Source of the DNA: Bifidobacterium simiarum
Lineage (GTDB): Bacteria > Actinomycetota > Actinomycetes > Actinomycetales > Bifidobacteriaceae
Direction: 5' to 3'
Length of the DNA stretch: 64,000 nucleotides
Assembly: GCF_002802905.1 (NCBI RefSeq)
Contig: NZ_PEBK01000004.1
Span: forward strand, 193,209-257,208
Positions 28,174 to 38,602 of this stretch are shown piece after piece (within the stretch, counting starts at the first letter, position 1; each line of letters starts with the position of its first letter). Position numbers and translations under genes: made by a program. The notes beneath the pieces are model-generated. The model did not search any database, had not been told where the DNA came from, and saw nothing but the letters and a program-made list of their open reading frames with translations.

Positions 28174-29277
28174 ATGATCGAAGTAGAGAAGCTCGTCAAG
28201 ACCTTCGCGGGAAGGAAGGTGCTTGACGGCGTCTCCTTCACTGCGCGCAACGGTCGCGTCACCGGGTTCCTTGGCCCCAACGGAGCGGGCAAGTCCACCA
28301 CCATGAAGGCGCTGCTGAACCTCATCCATCCCGATTCCGGCCGGTCGTTCATCGACGGCCGCCCGTTCACCAAGCTCAGTTCCCCCATGCGCTCGGTGGG
28401 GGCCGTGCTCGACGCCCGTTCGGCGCACAAGGGCATGAAGGCCGAAACCTATCTGCGCTCGCTGGCCCTGACCAACGGCATTCCGAAGTCCCGCGTGGAC
28501 GAGGTGATGGCCATCACCGGCATCGGCAAGGTCGCCTCACGCCGGGCCGGCACGTTCTCACTCGGCATGAGTCAGCGCCTCGCCATCGCGGCGGCCCTGC
28601 TGGGCGACCCGCACAATCTCGTGCTCGACGAGCCGATCAACGGCCTCGACCCGGAGGGCGTGAAATGGGTTCGCGATCTGTGCCGGTACTACGCTTCGCA
28701 GGGCCGGACGGTACTGCTCAGCTCCCATCTGATGAGCGAGGTGGCGATCACCGCCGACGATCTGGTGATCATCGGCCGTGGACGGATCCTTACGCAGACC
28801 ACGGTCGAACGGTTCGTCGGCGAGCATTCCCGGCACGACGTGCGCGTGGTCACCCCCGATCCCGACCGGCTGCGGCAGGTGTTCGCCGCGGCGCGGGGCA
28901 TCACGATCACCCCGGATGATCGGCGGGAGGGCGACCCCGAACGCAGCTGGGCCGTCCGGATCGCCGGCGCCCCGCTGGAGGCGATCGCCGGGAGCATCGC
29001 GCATCATCAGCTGGTGGTCTATCAGCTGGTGCAGGAGCGCGGATCGTTGGAGGACGCCTACATGGAGCTGACCCGCACGGCCGGCGAATACCATACGCGG
29101 GCGCCCGGCATCGAAGCCGGCCCGAGTGAGCCGAACAGGATCGGTCGGGCCGGGCACGGTTCGGACGGTCACGGTCTGAACGGGACTGGTCTGGACAGGA
29201 ATGGTCTGAATGGGACCGGTCCGAACAGGAATGGTCCGCACAGGAATGGTCCGAACAGGGGAGGGGAGACCCGATGA
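28174..29277 (+). CDS. ABC transporter ATP-binding protein (ABC-2 type export)
   Basis: 367 residues. Nucleotide-binding domain in the first 220: Walker A GPNGAGKST, signature SLGMSQRLAIAAALL, Walker B HNLVLDEPINGLDPEG, switch His in LLSSHLMSE. The C-terminal third has a small alpha-beta domain (to about 300) and then an unusual Asn/Gly/Arg repeat tail with units like NGTGLDRNG and GPNRNGPHRNG, probably disordered. ATGA overlap couples it to the permease gene that follows. The substrate is unknown; this subgroup often exports antibiotics, lantibiotics or lipids. TACGGT lies six bases before the ATG (leaderless-like). Confidence 0.9.
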   Translation: MIEVEKLVKTFAGRKVLDGVSFTARNGRVTGFLGPNGAGKSTTMKALLNLIHPDSGRSFIDGRPFTKLSSPMRSVGAVLDARSAHKGMKAETYLRSLALTNGIPKSRVDEVMAITGIGKVASRRAGTFSLGMSQRLAIAAALLGDPHNLVLDEPINGLDPEGVKWVRDLCRYYASQGRTVLLSSHLMSEVAITADDLVIIGRGRILTQTTVERFVGEHSRHDVRVVTPDPDRLRQVFAAARGITITPDDRREGDPERSWAVRIAGAPLEAIAGSIAHHQLVVYQLVQERGSLEDAYMELTRTAGEYHTRAPGIEAGPSEPNRIGRAGHGSDGHGLNGTGLDRNGLNGTGPNRNGPHRNGPNRGGETR

Positions 29278-30503
29278 GCGAGATACGACACGGATCCGGA
29301 CCGAAACGCCGACGTCGTCACGCGGCCCCGAAAGGTGGTCCGGCACGGTCGGTCGATCAATCCGTCCCGGTCAGATCAGCCGGTTCGTCCCGAGCCGCCG
29401 ATTCGGTCAGACCGAATGATCCGATCAATCAGTCCAACTCTATCGGTCAGGCTGACCCGATCAATCAGGCTGGCCCGATCAATCAATCCACTTCGGTCAA
29501 TCAGTCCGGTCCCGCCAATCCGATCGGCCCGACCACCCCACCCGATCCTCCGCGCCGACGCCGACGTCAATGCGACTCCCTGCTGCCCGCAGTGCCCAAC
29601 GGCCGGCTGAGCATGCGGGGCATGGTCCGGTCCGAAGCGGTAAAGCTCGCCGGACTCAAATCCACGTACTGGCTGCTCGGCCTGACGATGATCCTGCTGC
29701 CGGCCGGCAGCGCGCTCGCCGCCTGGGCGCGCAACCTCATGGCCTCCGTCCAGAACTCGTCGCAGAACCCCAACCCCGATCCCGTACCGATCGTCCCCGC
29801 CACGGACTTGTGGGCGTGCGTCGGCGGATTCATCGGCACCGTCGCCCTGATCTCGGCGATCTTCGGCGTTCTGGCCATCACCGCGGAATACTCCACCAAA
29901 TCGATCCAATCCACCCTCACCGCCAGCCCCGACCGTGTGCGGCTCCTCGCCGCCAAATCATGGGTGACCGGCGTCTTCGTCTTCGCCGCCACACTGGTCG
30001 GACTGCTGATCTCATGGGCGCTCGTGACGATCATGGCCGGCCAATGGCAGTGGCGGGTCACCCCGCTTGCCGGGAATCAGCGGCACCTGCCGTGGGTGGT
30101 CATGCTCGGCGGGCCGCTCGTGCTGATGCTCATCGCCCGCATGGCCCTCGGCATCGGCGCGATCATCCGCTCCACGGTCGGGGCCGTGCTTACGCTGATC
30201 GGCCTCCTGACCATCCTGCCCACCGCGGCGAGCCTGTTCGTCGCCGTTGCGAACCAACGGTGGCTGTCCGTGCTCGTCGATCTGCTGCCGTCCTCGGCGA
30301 TCGGCACGTTCATGCAGGCCGGGGCCTCCGATACCGTAGCCGGCACGGACGGTTCGGCTGTGGGCTCGGTGGACGGTTCGGCTGTGGGTTCGGCGGTGCT
30401 GTGGAGCCCGAACTGGTGGCAGAGTCTGTTGGTCCTCATCGTCTGGTGGCTGGTGGCCGACGCCATCGGCACCCTGATCTTCCGCAGAACCGACATCCGC
30501 TGA
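29274..30503 (+). CDS. ABC-2 type permease with repetitive N-terminal extension
   Basis: 409 residues, partner of the preceding ATPase (start overlaps its stop by four bases). Residues 1-100 are a polar low-complexity extension with basic RRRRHAAP and tandem units such as [19 protein letters not shown]. The membrane domain then begins ([33 protein letters not shown]) and shows about six hydrophobic segments, including [36 protein letters not shown], the classical ABC-2 permease pattern. The region 340-365 ([18 protein letters not shown]) is another short repeat. Exported substrate unknown. Confidence 0.85.
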   Translation: MSEIRHGSGPKRRRRHAAPKGGPARSVDQSVPVRSAGSSRAADSVRPNDPINQSNSIGQADPINQAGPINQSTSVNQSGPANPIGPTTPPDPPRRRRRQCDSLLPAVPNGRLSMRGMVRSEAVKLAGLKSTYWLLGLTMILLPAGSALAAWARNLMASVQNSSQNPNPDPVPIVPATDLWACVGGFIGTVALISAIFGVLAITAEYSTKSIQSTLTASPDRVRLLAAKSWVTGVFVFAATLVGLLISWALVTIMAGQWQWRVTPLAGNQRHLPWVVMLGGPLVLMLIARMALGIGAIIRSTVGAVLTLIGLLTILPTAASLFVAVANQRWLSVLVDLLPSSAIGTFMQAGASDTVAGTDGSAVGSVDGSAVGSAVLWSPNWWQSLLVLIVWWLVADAIGTLIFRRTDIR

Positions 30504-30573
30504 CCGGGCCGAATCGGTCATATCCACGGATCTTTGGCAAAAACCAGCTTTTACAGGCCGATTTCGCGGTCTT

Positions 30574-30596
30574 CAAGCTTGCCTTGACCAAAAACC
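30574..30596 (+). promoter_or_regulatory. Element shared with the pyrD promoter (core TGACCAAAAACC)
   Basis: This 23-base stretch upstream of gatC reads CAAGCTTG, three variable bases, TGACCAAAAACC. The reverse complement of 59403-59425, before pyrD, matches 20 of 23 positions; the three differing bases are the middle ones. A weaker half copy (TTGGCAAAAACC) lies about 40 bases upstream. It ends seven bases before the TTGACT used as -35 for gatC, so an activator site or promoter-proximal element fits. Confidence 0.6.
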
Positions 30597-30602
30597 GATG
30601 TA

Positions 30603-30633
30603 TTGACTGCTCGTCACACTTGCGCTTTATAGT
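30603..30633 (+). promoter_or_regulatory. gatC promoter (TTGACT / TATAGT)
   Basis: TTGACT at 30603-30608 and TATAGT at 30628-30633, spacing 19. Only seven bases separate the -10 from the ATG, so the gatCAB message probably begins at or near the start codon. Confidence 0.6.
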
Positions 30634-30640
30634 GGGCACT

Positions 30641-30931
30641 ATGCCTACATTCACACGTGAACAGATCGAGCATTTGGGCGACCTGGCCCGAATCGCCCTG
30701 ACCGACGAAGAGATCACCCGACTGCAGGGCGAACTGAACGTCATCGCAGATTCCATCAACGAAGTACAGAAGGTCGCCGGCGACGACGTCAAGCCGACCG
30801 CCAACCCGGTGCCGCTGGAAGCCTACCTGCGTCCGGACGTGGCCGAGACGCCGCTCACCCAGGCCGAGGCGCTCGCCGGCGGTCCGAAGACCGAAGCCGG
30901 TATGTTCGTGGCCCCGCGTATTCAGGAATAA
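30641..30931 (+). CDS. gatC: Asp-tRNA(Asn)/Glu-tRNA(Gln) amidotransferase subunit C
   Basis: Small non-catalytic subunit (96 residues) that holds GatA and GatB together in the transamidosome making Gln-tRNA(Gln) and/or Asn-tRNA(Asn). Seen: [33 protein letters not shown], typical of GatC, and the C-terminal [26 protein letters not shown] tail that wraps GatA. First gene of gatCAB; gatA starts 18 bases after the stop. Confidence 0.95.
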   Translation: MPTFTREQIEHLGDLARIALTDEEITRLQGELNVIADSINEVQKVAGDDVKPTANPVPLEAYLRPDVAETPLTQAEALAGGPKTEAGMFVAPRIQE

Positions 30932-30949
30932 GAGGGGGATTCGCACACT

Positions 30950-32485
<1,536 letters not shown>

Positions 32486-32519
32486 GGGCGTACGGAAGCA
32501 CACGCATTAGGAGCAGACA

Positions 32520-34019
32520 ATGGCAGATAAACTCATGAAATTCTCCGAGGCCGTCAAGAAGTACGACCCCGTCATCGGCCTTGAAACCCACGTTGAGCTC
32601 AGCACGAACACCAAGCTGTTCTGCCCCGCGCACGTCGAGTTCGGCGGTGAGCCGAACACCCAGCTCACCCCGGTGAGCCTCGGCCTGCCGGGCAGCCTGC
32701 CGGTGGTCAACAAGGCCGCGGTGGACTACGCGATCAAGCTGGGCCTCGCCCTGCACTGCGAGATCAACGAGTGGAGCCAGTTCGCCCGCAAGAACTACTT
32801 CTACCCGGACATGCCGCGCGACTACCAGATCTCCCAGTACGACAAGCCGACCAACGGCAACGGCTACCTCGACGTCGAGCTTGACGACGGCACGATCTTC
32901 CGCGTGCCGATCGAGCGCGCCCACATCGAGGACGACGCCGGCAAGAACACCCACATCGGTGGTGCCGACGGCCGCATCGAAGGCGCCGACCACTCCCTCG
33001 TGGACTACAACCGTGCCGGCGTGCCGCTGATCGAGATCGTGACCAAGCCGATCGAAGGCGTGGGCGCCCGCGCCGCCGAGATCGCCGGAGCCTACATGCG
33101 CACCCTGCGTGACATCGTGCGTGCGCTGAACATCAGCCACGCCCGCATGGAGCAGGGCAACATGCGCGCCGACGTCAACGTCTCGCTGCGCCCCAGCCCC
33201 GACGATCCGTACGGCACCCGTTCCGAAACCAAGAACGTGAACTCGTTCCGCGGCATCGAGAAGACCATCACGTACGAGATCCGCCGTCAGGCCGCCCGCC
33301 TCGACGAAGGCAAGGAGATCCTGCAGGAGACCCGCCACTGGGACGAGTCCACGCAGACCACCGCCGGCGGCCGCGTCAAGACCGACGCCGACGACTACCG
33401 CTACTTCCCCGATCCCGATCTGGTGATGCTGCACATCACCAAGGAGCACATCGAGGAAATGAAGGCCCAGATGCCGGAGATGCCGCGTGAGCGCCGCAAC
33501 CGCCTGCAGAAGGAATGGAACCTGACCGACCTGCAGATGCGCGACATCATCAACGCCGACGCCCTCGACCTCATCGAGGAGACGGTGAAGGCCGGAGCCA
33601 AGGCCGCCGGCGCCCGCAAGTGGTGGCTGGGCGAGATCTCCCGCGCCGCCAACGCCAAGGAGGTCAGCCTCGAGGAGCTGCCGATCACCCCGGCCGACGT
33701 GGCCGAGGTCGAGAAGCTCATCGCCTCCGGCAAGCTCAACGACAAGCTCGCCAAGCAGACCGTCGCCGGCGTGCTCGCCGGTGAGGGCACCCCGGCCGAG
33801 GTCGTCAAGAAGCACGGCTACCAGGTGGTCGAGGATACCGGCGCCATCGAGAAGGCCGTGGACGACGCGCTCGCCGCGAACCCCGACGTGTTCGAGAAGC
33901 TCAAGAGCGGCAACATGAAGCCGATGGGCGTGATCATCGGCGCCGTGATGAAGGCGACGCGCGGTCAGGCCGACGCCAAGGCCGTCACCAAGATCGTCAT
34001 GTCCAAGGTGAAGGGCTGA
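32520..34019 (+). CDS. gatB: Asp-tRNA(Asn)/Glu-tRNA(Gln) amidotransferase subunit B
   Basis: Kinase-amidotransferase subunit that binds misacylated tRNA, activates it with ATP and transfers ammonia. 499 residues: cradle domain with [35 protein letters not shown], the [10 protein letters not shown] and [12 protein letters not shown] motifs, then the helical and tail (YqeY-like) domains ending [36 protein letters not shown] precedes the ATG. The TGA stop lies within an extragenic repeat module (GGCTGAGTCCGTTAAG). Confidence 0.97.
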   Translation: MADKLMKFSEAVKKYDPVIGLETHVELSTNTKLFCPAHVEFGGEPNTQLTPVSLGLPGSLPVVNKAAVDYAIKLGLALHCEINEWSQFARKNYFYPDMPRDYQISQYDKPTNGNGYLDVELDDGTIFRVPIERAHIEDDAGKNTHIGGADGRIEGADHSLVDYNRAGVPLIEIVTKPIEGVGARAAEIAGAYMRTLRDIVRALNISHARMEQGNMRADVNVSLRPSPDDPYGTRSETKNVNSFRGIEKTITYEIRRQAARLDEGKEILQETRHWDESTQTTAGGRVKTDADDYRYFPDPDLVMLHITKEHIEEMKAQMPEMPRERRNRLQKEWNLTDLQMRDIINADALDLIEETVKAGAKAAGARKWWLGEISRAANAKEVSLEELPITPADVAEVEKLIASGKLNDKLAKQTVAGVLAGEGTPAEVVKKHGYQVVEDTGAIEKAVDDALAANPDVFEKLKSGNMKPMGVIIGAVMKATRGQADAKAVTKIVMSKVKG

Positions 34020-34320
34020 GTCCGTTAAGAAAACGCCAGAGCCGTTTTTAGGACTCAGGCGAGCCGACAGGATTTCACCGAAATAATGAACGGCAGAGCC
34101 GTTCATCGGTGAAATGCGAGCCGACAGGCGAGTGAAGGCCCGAAGCGCAGGCTTCCCCCTCTGGGGGAAGCTGTCGGCGTCAGCCGACTGATGAGGGGGC
34201 CTAGAGCGCATCTCCGCCCGTGTCACCTCATCCGTCCGGCTTACGCCGGCCACCTTCCCCTCAAGGGGAAGGCAAGGGGTTGCCGACTGATGAGGGGCCT
34301 GGAGCATATCTCCGCTCCAC
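34014..34320. repeat. Mosaic extragenic repeat cluster 6, overlapping the gatB stop
   Basis: Starts at GGCTGAGTCC, whose TGA ends gatB. Modules: AAAACGCCAGAGCCG hairpin with GGACTCAG return, CGAGCCGACAGG, ATTTCACCG...CGGTGAAAT hairpin with AACGGCAGAGCCGTT inside, CGAGCCGACAGGCGAG, CTTCCCCCTCTGGGGGAAG with GCCGACTGATGAGGGGG, and the CACCTCATCCGTCCGGCTTA + CTTCCCCTCAAGGGGAAG module. No gene. Confidence 0.82.
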
Positions 34321-34390
34321 GCTCGTCTGCCGTCCGCCGGCGAAAGCTTAAAACTGCCTTAAAATTTCGGCTTGTCCTCTGTGGCGGATT

Positions 34391-34423
34391 GGATTCCCCG
34401 TGTATCCTATATGCGGGGAATCC
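34391..34423 (+). promoter_or_regulatory. Perfect 10-bp inverted repeat around the -10 of the GNAT gene
   Basis: GGATTCCCCG (34391-34400) and CGGGGAATCC (34414-34423) flank TGTATCCTATATG, which contains a TATCCT -10. The right arm includes the GGGGAA ribosome site. It could be a DNA operator, or, if transcription starts further up, a hairpin that hides the ribosome site. Confidence 0.6.
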
Positions 34424-34426
34424 GTC

Positions 34427-35500
34427 ATGGAAGACGGCAACTACACGAGCGAGCCTAGAAAGTCGAATATGTCAGTAGCAAACGTCAACGTCGAGGAAGG
34501 AACCGCGGAGGCCACGATCTCCCGTACGCTTCCGAGCAGTCTCAACATTCCTGAGATCAATGGCGAAATGGTGCGTCTTCGCCCCGCGACGATGGACGAC
34601 TATGCTCTGATGGACGATCTGCAGGCCTACTACAACGCTTCCGGCATCACCGGCAAGGACGCGCAGGCGGAAAAGGCGCTGGTCCACACCTGGGTCGGCC
34701 GATCCGTCGCATGGTCCAAGGGCCTCAGTCCCGAAGAATCCGGCGTGGGCGATCCGGAATCCCGCCGTACCATCGCCTGGGCGGTCATGGCCGACTCCGA
34801 TCCGGATGATGACGATCCCGACGACCGGTCCAAGGTCATCGGCATGATCTTCCTGATCGACATCGACAGCTGGGCGAAATCCGCCCGCATTCAGGTCATG
34901 CTTGGCAAGGACTACCGCGGCCGCGGCTATTCGCGAGACGCCATGCCCCGCGTCATGACCTACGGGTTCGCGCCCGAACCGGCCGGACTGGGACTGCACC
35001 GCATCTGGGTGGCGGTTCCCGAGAAGAACACCCGATCGCTGTCGGTGTACCAGTCGCTTGGTTTCACCAAAGAGGGCGTCTCCCGTCACGCCCTGTGGGA
35101 CGATGCCAACCACCGGTATCAGGATCAGGTGGTTCTGGGCACGCTGGTCGACGAATACGATCCGATCCGATCGCTCGACGCGTTCGGCATGCATCTGATC
35201 GAAGACAATCCCGGCGTGCGTGAGGCCCTCGCCGCCCGCGAGCATTCGCTGGCCTTGGAGGTCAACCGCGGTAAGGGCGAGCCGATGAGCAACCATGAGC
35301 TCGACGGCGAACTGACCGAAATACTGGCCGGGGAGGGCGACGGCAACGCCGCCGCGAACTCCGGCGACGCAGACAAGAGTCAGGAGCAGGTCTCCTGGCC
35401 GTATTCGAACCGAGACGAGGAAGGCGCGGAACGCTCCAAGCGGGCGTGGTGGCGCAACCTCGGCAACAACAGGACAAGAGGGAGGGCCGATGAGCGCTGA
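34427..35500 (+). CDS. GNAT acetyltransferase (RimJ/RimL-like) with acidic C-terminal tail
   Basis: 357 residues. The GNAT core occupies about residues 35-245: MVRLRPATMDDYALM, acetyl-CoA loop region MLGKDYRGRGYSRDAMPRVMTYGF, then GLHRIWVAVPEKNTRSLSVYQSLGFTKEGVSRHALW, characteristic of RimJ/RimL and other N-acyltransferases. An acidic segment (PDDDDPDDRSK) sits inside the core. The C-terminal 100 residues are polar and probably disordered, with a basic end. Acceptor unknown. ATG 34427 is supported by GGGGA. Its end overlaps the DUF2469 gene by 11 bases, so the two are coupled. Confidence 0.82.
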   Translation: MEDGNYTSEPRKSNMSVANVNVEEGTAEATISRTLPSSLNIPEINGEMVRLRPATMDDYALMDDLQAYYNASGITGKDAQAEKALVHTWVGRSVAWSKGLSPEESGVGDPESRRTIAWAVMADSDPDDDDPDDRSKVIGMIFLIDIDSWAKSARIQVMLGKDYRGRGYSRDAMPRVMTYGFAPEPAGLGLHRIWVAVPEKNTRSLSVYQSLGFTKEGVSRHALWDDANHRYQDQVVLGTLVDEYDPIRSLDAFGMHLIEDNPGVREALAAREHSLALEVNRGKGEPMSNHELDGELTEILAGEGDGNAAANSGDADKSQEQVSWPYSNRDEEGAERSKRAWWRNLGNNRTRGRADER

Positions 35501-35804
35501 GGATCTCGATAATTACGAGACTGACGCGGAGCTGGCTCTATATCGCGAATATCGTGACGTCATCAAGCTCTTCACCTACGTGGTGGAGACCGAACGACGG
35601 TTCTATCTGGCCAACAAGGTGGATTTCAACGTGCGATCCGCCGGCCAGGACGTCTACTTCGACGTCCAGCTGACCGACGCCTGGGTATGGGACGTGTACC
35701 GACCCAGCCGATTCGTCCGCAACGTCCGCATTGTGACGTTCAAGGACGTCAACGTCGAGGAAGTGCAGAAAACCGACCTCGACATTCCCGAGGACATCGC
35801 GTAG
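35490..35804 (+). CDS. DUF2469 family protein
   Basis: 104 residues, an actinobacterial family of unknown function. Seen: MSAEDLDNYETDAELALYREYRDVIKLFTYVVETERRFYLANKVDFNVR, DVYFDVQLTDAWVWDVYRPSRFV and VTFKDVNVEEVQKTDLDIPEDIA, a near-complete match to the family pattern as I know it. In other actinobacteria it often lies beside rnhB; here it is translationally coupled to a GNAT gene. GGGAGGG precedes the ATG. A clear terminator follows. Confidence 0.88.
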   Translation: MSAEDLDNYETDAELALYREYRDVIKLFTYVVETERRFYLANKVDFNVRSAGQDVYFDVQLTDAWVWDVYRPSRFVRNVRIVTFKDVNVEEVQKTDLDIPEDIA

Positions 35805-35835
35805 AGCCGCATACGACAGGGCCATGTATGGCCGG

Positions 35836-35869
35836 GACCCCATTCCCCACACGGGAGATGGGGTCTTTT
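35836..35869 (+). terminator. Rho-independent terminator after DUF2469
   Basis: GACCCCAT (35836-35843) pairs with ATGGGGTC (35858-35865), then TTTTG. An inner CCC/GGG adds stability. Between here and 36032 a short tandem repeat and a TAATAG -10-like box are the only features. Confidence 0.8.
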
Positions 35870-35879
35870 GCTGCGGGGA

Positions 35880-35945
35880 TGATGCGGAACCGTGGCGGAA
35901 CTGTGCAGAATCGTGGCGGGATCGTGGCGGAACCGTGGCGGAGCA
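35880..35945. repeat. Short tandem repeats (CGTGGCGGAAC type)
   Basis: About five imperfect 10-12-base units: CGTGGCGGAAC, TGTGCAGAAT, CGTGGCGGGAT, CGTGGCGGAAC, CGTGGCGGAGC. They sit upstream of the FAD oxidoreductase gene. Confidence 0.6.
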
Positions 35946-36032
35946 AAGAAACTGTGCGCACATCGGATTTGTGCAGTTCGGCCCCGCGGAGTGTAATAGA
36001 GTAGTCACGCTTAAGTTTGATAGGAGATCGAC

Positions 36033-37622
36033 GTGGCTGATAAGAAGGCAGTAGTAATCATTGGCGGTGGCCCTGCCGGCCTTACCGCGGCATGGGAGCT
36101 CGTGAAGAACGGCGGCTCCGAACAGTATGACGTGACCGTGCTGGAGGCCACCCGCGAATTCGGTGGCATCTCCCGCACCGTGAAGTACCACGGCAACCGC
36201 ATGGACATCGGCGGACACCGGTTCTTCTCCAAGGATGATCGGATCATGGACTGGTGGAAGGAGACCCTGCCGCTGCAGGGCGCACCCTCCTATGACGACA
36301 AGAAGCTCGGTCGTCACCACGACCTCGAACCCGGCGGCCCCGACCCCGAAAAGACCGATCATGTGATGCTCAAGCGTCACCGCGTCTCCCGCATCTTCTG
36401 GAACCACCGGTTCTTCGACTACCCGATCTCGCTGACCCCCAACACCCTCAAGGCCATGGGCTTCAAGCTCACCATGGTCGCCGGATTCTCCTACCTCAAG
36501 TCCATGGTGCACAAGCTGCCCGAAACCAACCTGGAGAACTTCTACATCAACCGGTTCGGCCGCAAGCTCTACTCCATGTTCTTCGAGGGTTACACCGAAA
36601 AGCTGTGGGGCCGTCACCCCTCCGAAATCTCCGCCGACTGGGGCGCCCAGCGCGTCAAGGGCCTGAGCATCCTCGGCGTCCTCAAGAACGCCTTCTCCAA
36701 GCTCATGCCCAAGAAGCGCGACTCCAAGAACGTCGAAACCTCCCTCATCGAGGAATTCTGGTACCCCAAGCTCGGCCCCGGCCAGCTGTGGGAAACCGTC
36801 GAACACAACTGCGTCGAAGCCGGCGTCAACGTGATCACCGACGCCAAGGTCGTTCGCATCGATCAGGCCGGCGGCCACATCGCCTCCGTCACCTACCGCG
36901 ACTCCGAAGGCCACGAAACCACCCTCGAAGCCGACGACTTCATCTCCTCCATGCCCATCAAGGACCTCGTCACCGCCGTCGACGCCTCCGACCAGCCCGC
37001 CCCCAAGGACATGACCGCCATCGCCACCGGCCTGCCCTACCGCGACTTCGTCACCGTCGGCCTCCTGTGCAAGAAGCTCCGCATCCGCAACACCACCGAC
37101 ATCCCCACCCTCGGCAACCCGCCCATCGTCCCCGACTGCTGGATCTACGTTCAGGACCCCGGCTACAAGGTCGGCCGCATCCAGGTCTTCAACAACTGGA
37201 GCCCCTACCTCGTCAAGGACGTCGACGACACCGTCTGGATCGGCCTCGAATACTTCTGCGAGGAAGGCGACGACTTCTGGAACATGACCGACGAGCAGGC
37301 CCGTGACTTCGCCATCAAGGAACTCACCCGCATGCGCGTCATCAACGGCCCCCAGGACGTCCTCGACTCCCATCGCGAACGCGTCCCCAAGGCCTACCCC
37401 GCCTACTTCGACACCTGGAACCAGATCGACGAGCTCACCGAATGGCTCGACCACTTCGGCAACCTCTACTGCGTCGGTCGCAACGGCCAGCACCGCTACA
37501 ACAACCAGGACCACTCCATGGCCACCGCCATCGAAGCTGTCAAGAACATCAAGACCGGTCGGACCAGCAAGAAGAACATCTGGTCGGTCAACACCGAGAA
37601 AAGCTACCACGAGGAAAAGTAA
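36033..37622 (+). CDS. NAD(P)/FAD-dependent oxidoreductase (amine oxidase/UGM-like)
   Basis: 529 residues. N-terminal dinucleotide fold [22 protein letters not shown], then [32 protein letters not shown], as in protoporphyrinogen-oxidase-like and UDP-galactopyranose-mutase-like proteins. Further marks: [41 protein letters not shown], and a C-terminal FAD motif ([29 protein letters not shown]). The substrate is not known; homologues often sit near surface-polysaccharide genes, which is not the case here. GTG start with AGGAGA five bases upstream. The second half has very strongly C-ending codons. Confidence 0.8.
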   Translation: MADKKAVVIIGGGPAGLTAAWELVKNGGSEQYDVTVLEATREFGGISRTVKYHGNRMDIGGHRFFSKDDRIMDWWKETLPLQGAPSYDDKKLGRHHDLEPGGPDPEKTDHVMLKRHRVSRIFWNHRFFDYPISLTPNTLKAMGFKLTMVAGFSYLKSMVHKLPETNLENFYINRFGRKLYSMFFEGYTEKLWGRHPSEISADWGAQRVKGLSILGVLKNAFSKLMPKKRDSKNVETSLIEEFWYPKLGPGQLWETVEHNCVEAGVNVITDAKVVRIDQAGGHIASVTYRDSEGHETTLEADDFISSMPIKDLVTAVDASDQPAPKDMTAIATGLPYRDFVTVGLLCKKLRIRNTTDIPTLGNPPIVPDCWIYVQDPGYKVGRIQVFNNWSPYLVKDVDDTVWIGLEYFCEEGDDFWNMTDEQARDFAIKELTRMRVINGPQDVLDSHRERVPKAYPAYFDTWNQIDELTEWLDHFGNLYCVGRNGQHRYNNQDHSMATAIEAVKNIKTGRTSKKNIWSVNTEKSYHEEK

Positions 37623-37696
37623 ATAACGGAGCGTCTTCGGCGTTGCTCCTCGGTCGACGTACCTTCGTACGCCTTCCCTCGGTGCGCCTTGAAGCC

Positions 37697-37924
37697 GCAC
37701 ACGTTATTTCCTTTTCCCGCTTCGCTGGGTGTTGGGTGTTTCGGGCGCGGCCTGATGGGGATTGGCGCTCGACGTACCTATCGTTGATGGGACCTCGCAG
37801 CCATTAGTGGCTGCTCGCATCGCCTACGGACAGTCCACTGGACTGTCCGCTTCACGGCTCAGCACACGTCAATCCCTTTTCCTGCTTCGTTGGAGGTTGG
37901 GTGTTTCGGGCTTGGCCTGATGCG
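37697..37924. repeat. Pair of long direct repeats about 166 bases apart
   Basis: Copies at about 37697-37758 and 37863-37924 share GCACACGT, CCTTTTCC, GCTTCG, GTTGGGTGTTTCGGGC and GGCCTGATG. Between them lie two palindromes: GCAGCC/GGCTGC near 37797-37814 and CGGACAGTCC/GGACTGTCCG at 37827-37849. Part of the 980-base gene-free gap 37623-38602. A reversed CTTCCCCCTTGGGGGAAGG/GGATGAGGGG module follows at about 37951-38000. Confidence 0.7.
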
Positions 37925-38039
37925 GGACTGCTGACGTCGCCTCCACCTTGCCTTCCCCCTTGGGGGAAGGTGGACGGCGGAGCCGGACGGATGAGGGGCC
38001 GCGAAGGACCCTGCCCCGCCAGCGGGAGCACAAGGCTGA

Positions 38040-38316
38040 TGGATTGCGGCGCATTTCGCGTCAAATGCGCCGCAATCCAACGCGATTCCGATCATCGCGC
38101 ATACAAAACCGCATGATTCCAACCTTTTCGGAATCACGATCATCGATCGGCGATGGATCGGAACGCAAAATCGTGAATTTCGCAGTCCGCTCCATCAACA
38201 TTCGCGGAAATCCGGTGGATTGCGTTGCATAATCACGAAAATGCAGTGCAATCCATCGATATCCGACTGCTCCGATGGATTCCGTTGCATAATCGCCGAA
38301 AATCCATCGCAATCCA
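38040..38316. repeat. Three related palindromes (TGGATTGC...GCAATCCA)
   Basis: Unit 1, 38040-38079, has perfect 17-base arms (TGGATTGCGGCGCATTT) and a 6-base loop. Unit 2, 38216-38255, has 15-base arms with two mismatches (TGGATTGCGTTGCAT). Unit 3, 38276-38316, starts TGGATTCCGTTGCAT and ends GCAATCCA. The words GCATAATC and CGAAAAT recur in units 2 and 3. The area is A+T-richer than its surroundings. Confidence 0.72.
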
Positions 38317-38478
38317 TCACGATCAGCGACGATCTTCCGGACCCGCCGCACACACGGCACCAGCTTTTCTCTCTCCCCAAAGCGGCACTCTCTCCTCATA
38401 TGCCAAACCGGTCTGAATGCCGAACCATCCTGAATACCAAGCCTGTCCTGATACCCAAAGCGTCCCTACCGATAGCAA

Positions 38479-38512
38479 ATTGCCCTGCCGATCATATGAC
38501 CGACAGGGCAAT
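38479..38512 (-). terminator. Hairpin downstream of the Rpf-like gene
   Basis: ATTGCCCTG (38479-38487) pairs with CAGGGCAAT (38504-38512). On the minus strand it is followed by TTGCTATC. It lies 90 bases beyond the stop of the minus-strand gene. A weak T-tail makes it only probable. Confidence 0.5.
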
Positions 38513-38602
38513 GGCGTATATGTAACAGATCCGGACCGGCCCCTATTCGAGGCCCTTACCTACACCCGCGCTGCATCCACTAGCACCAGCTGCAACCATC
38601 CT

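Noticed and set aside
35538-37700. Long minus-strand open frame of 720 codons opposite the FAD oxidoreductase and DUF2469.
   Set aside because: Val/Gly/Asp-rich product covering two clear plus-strand genes and a terminator; no family pattern.
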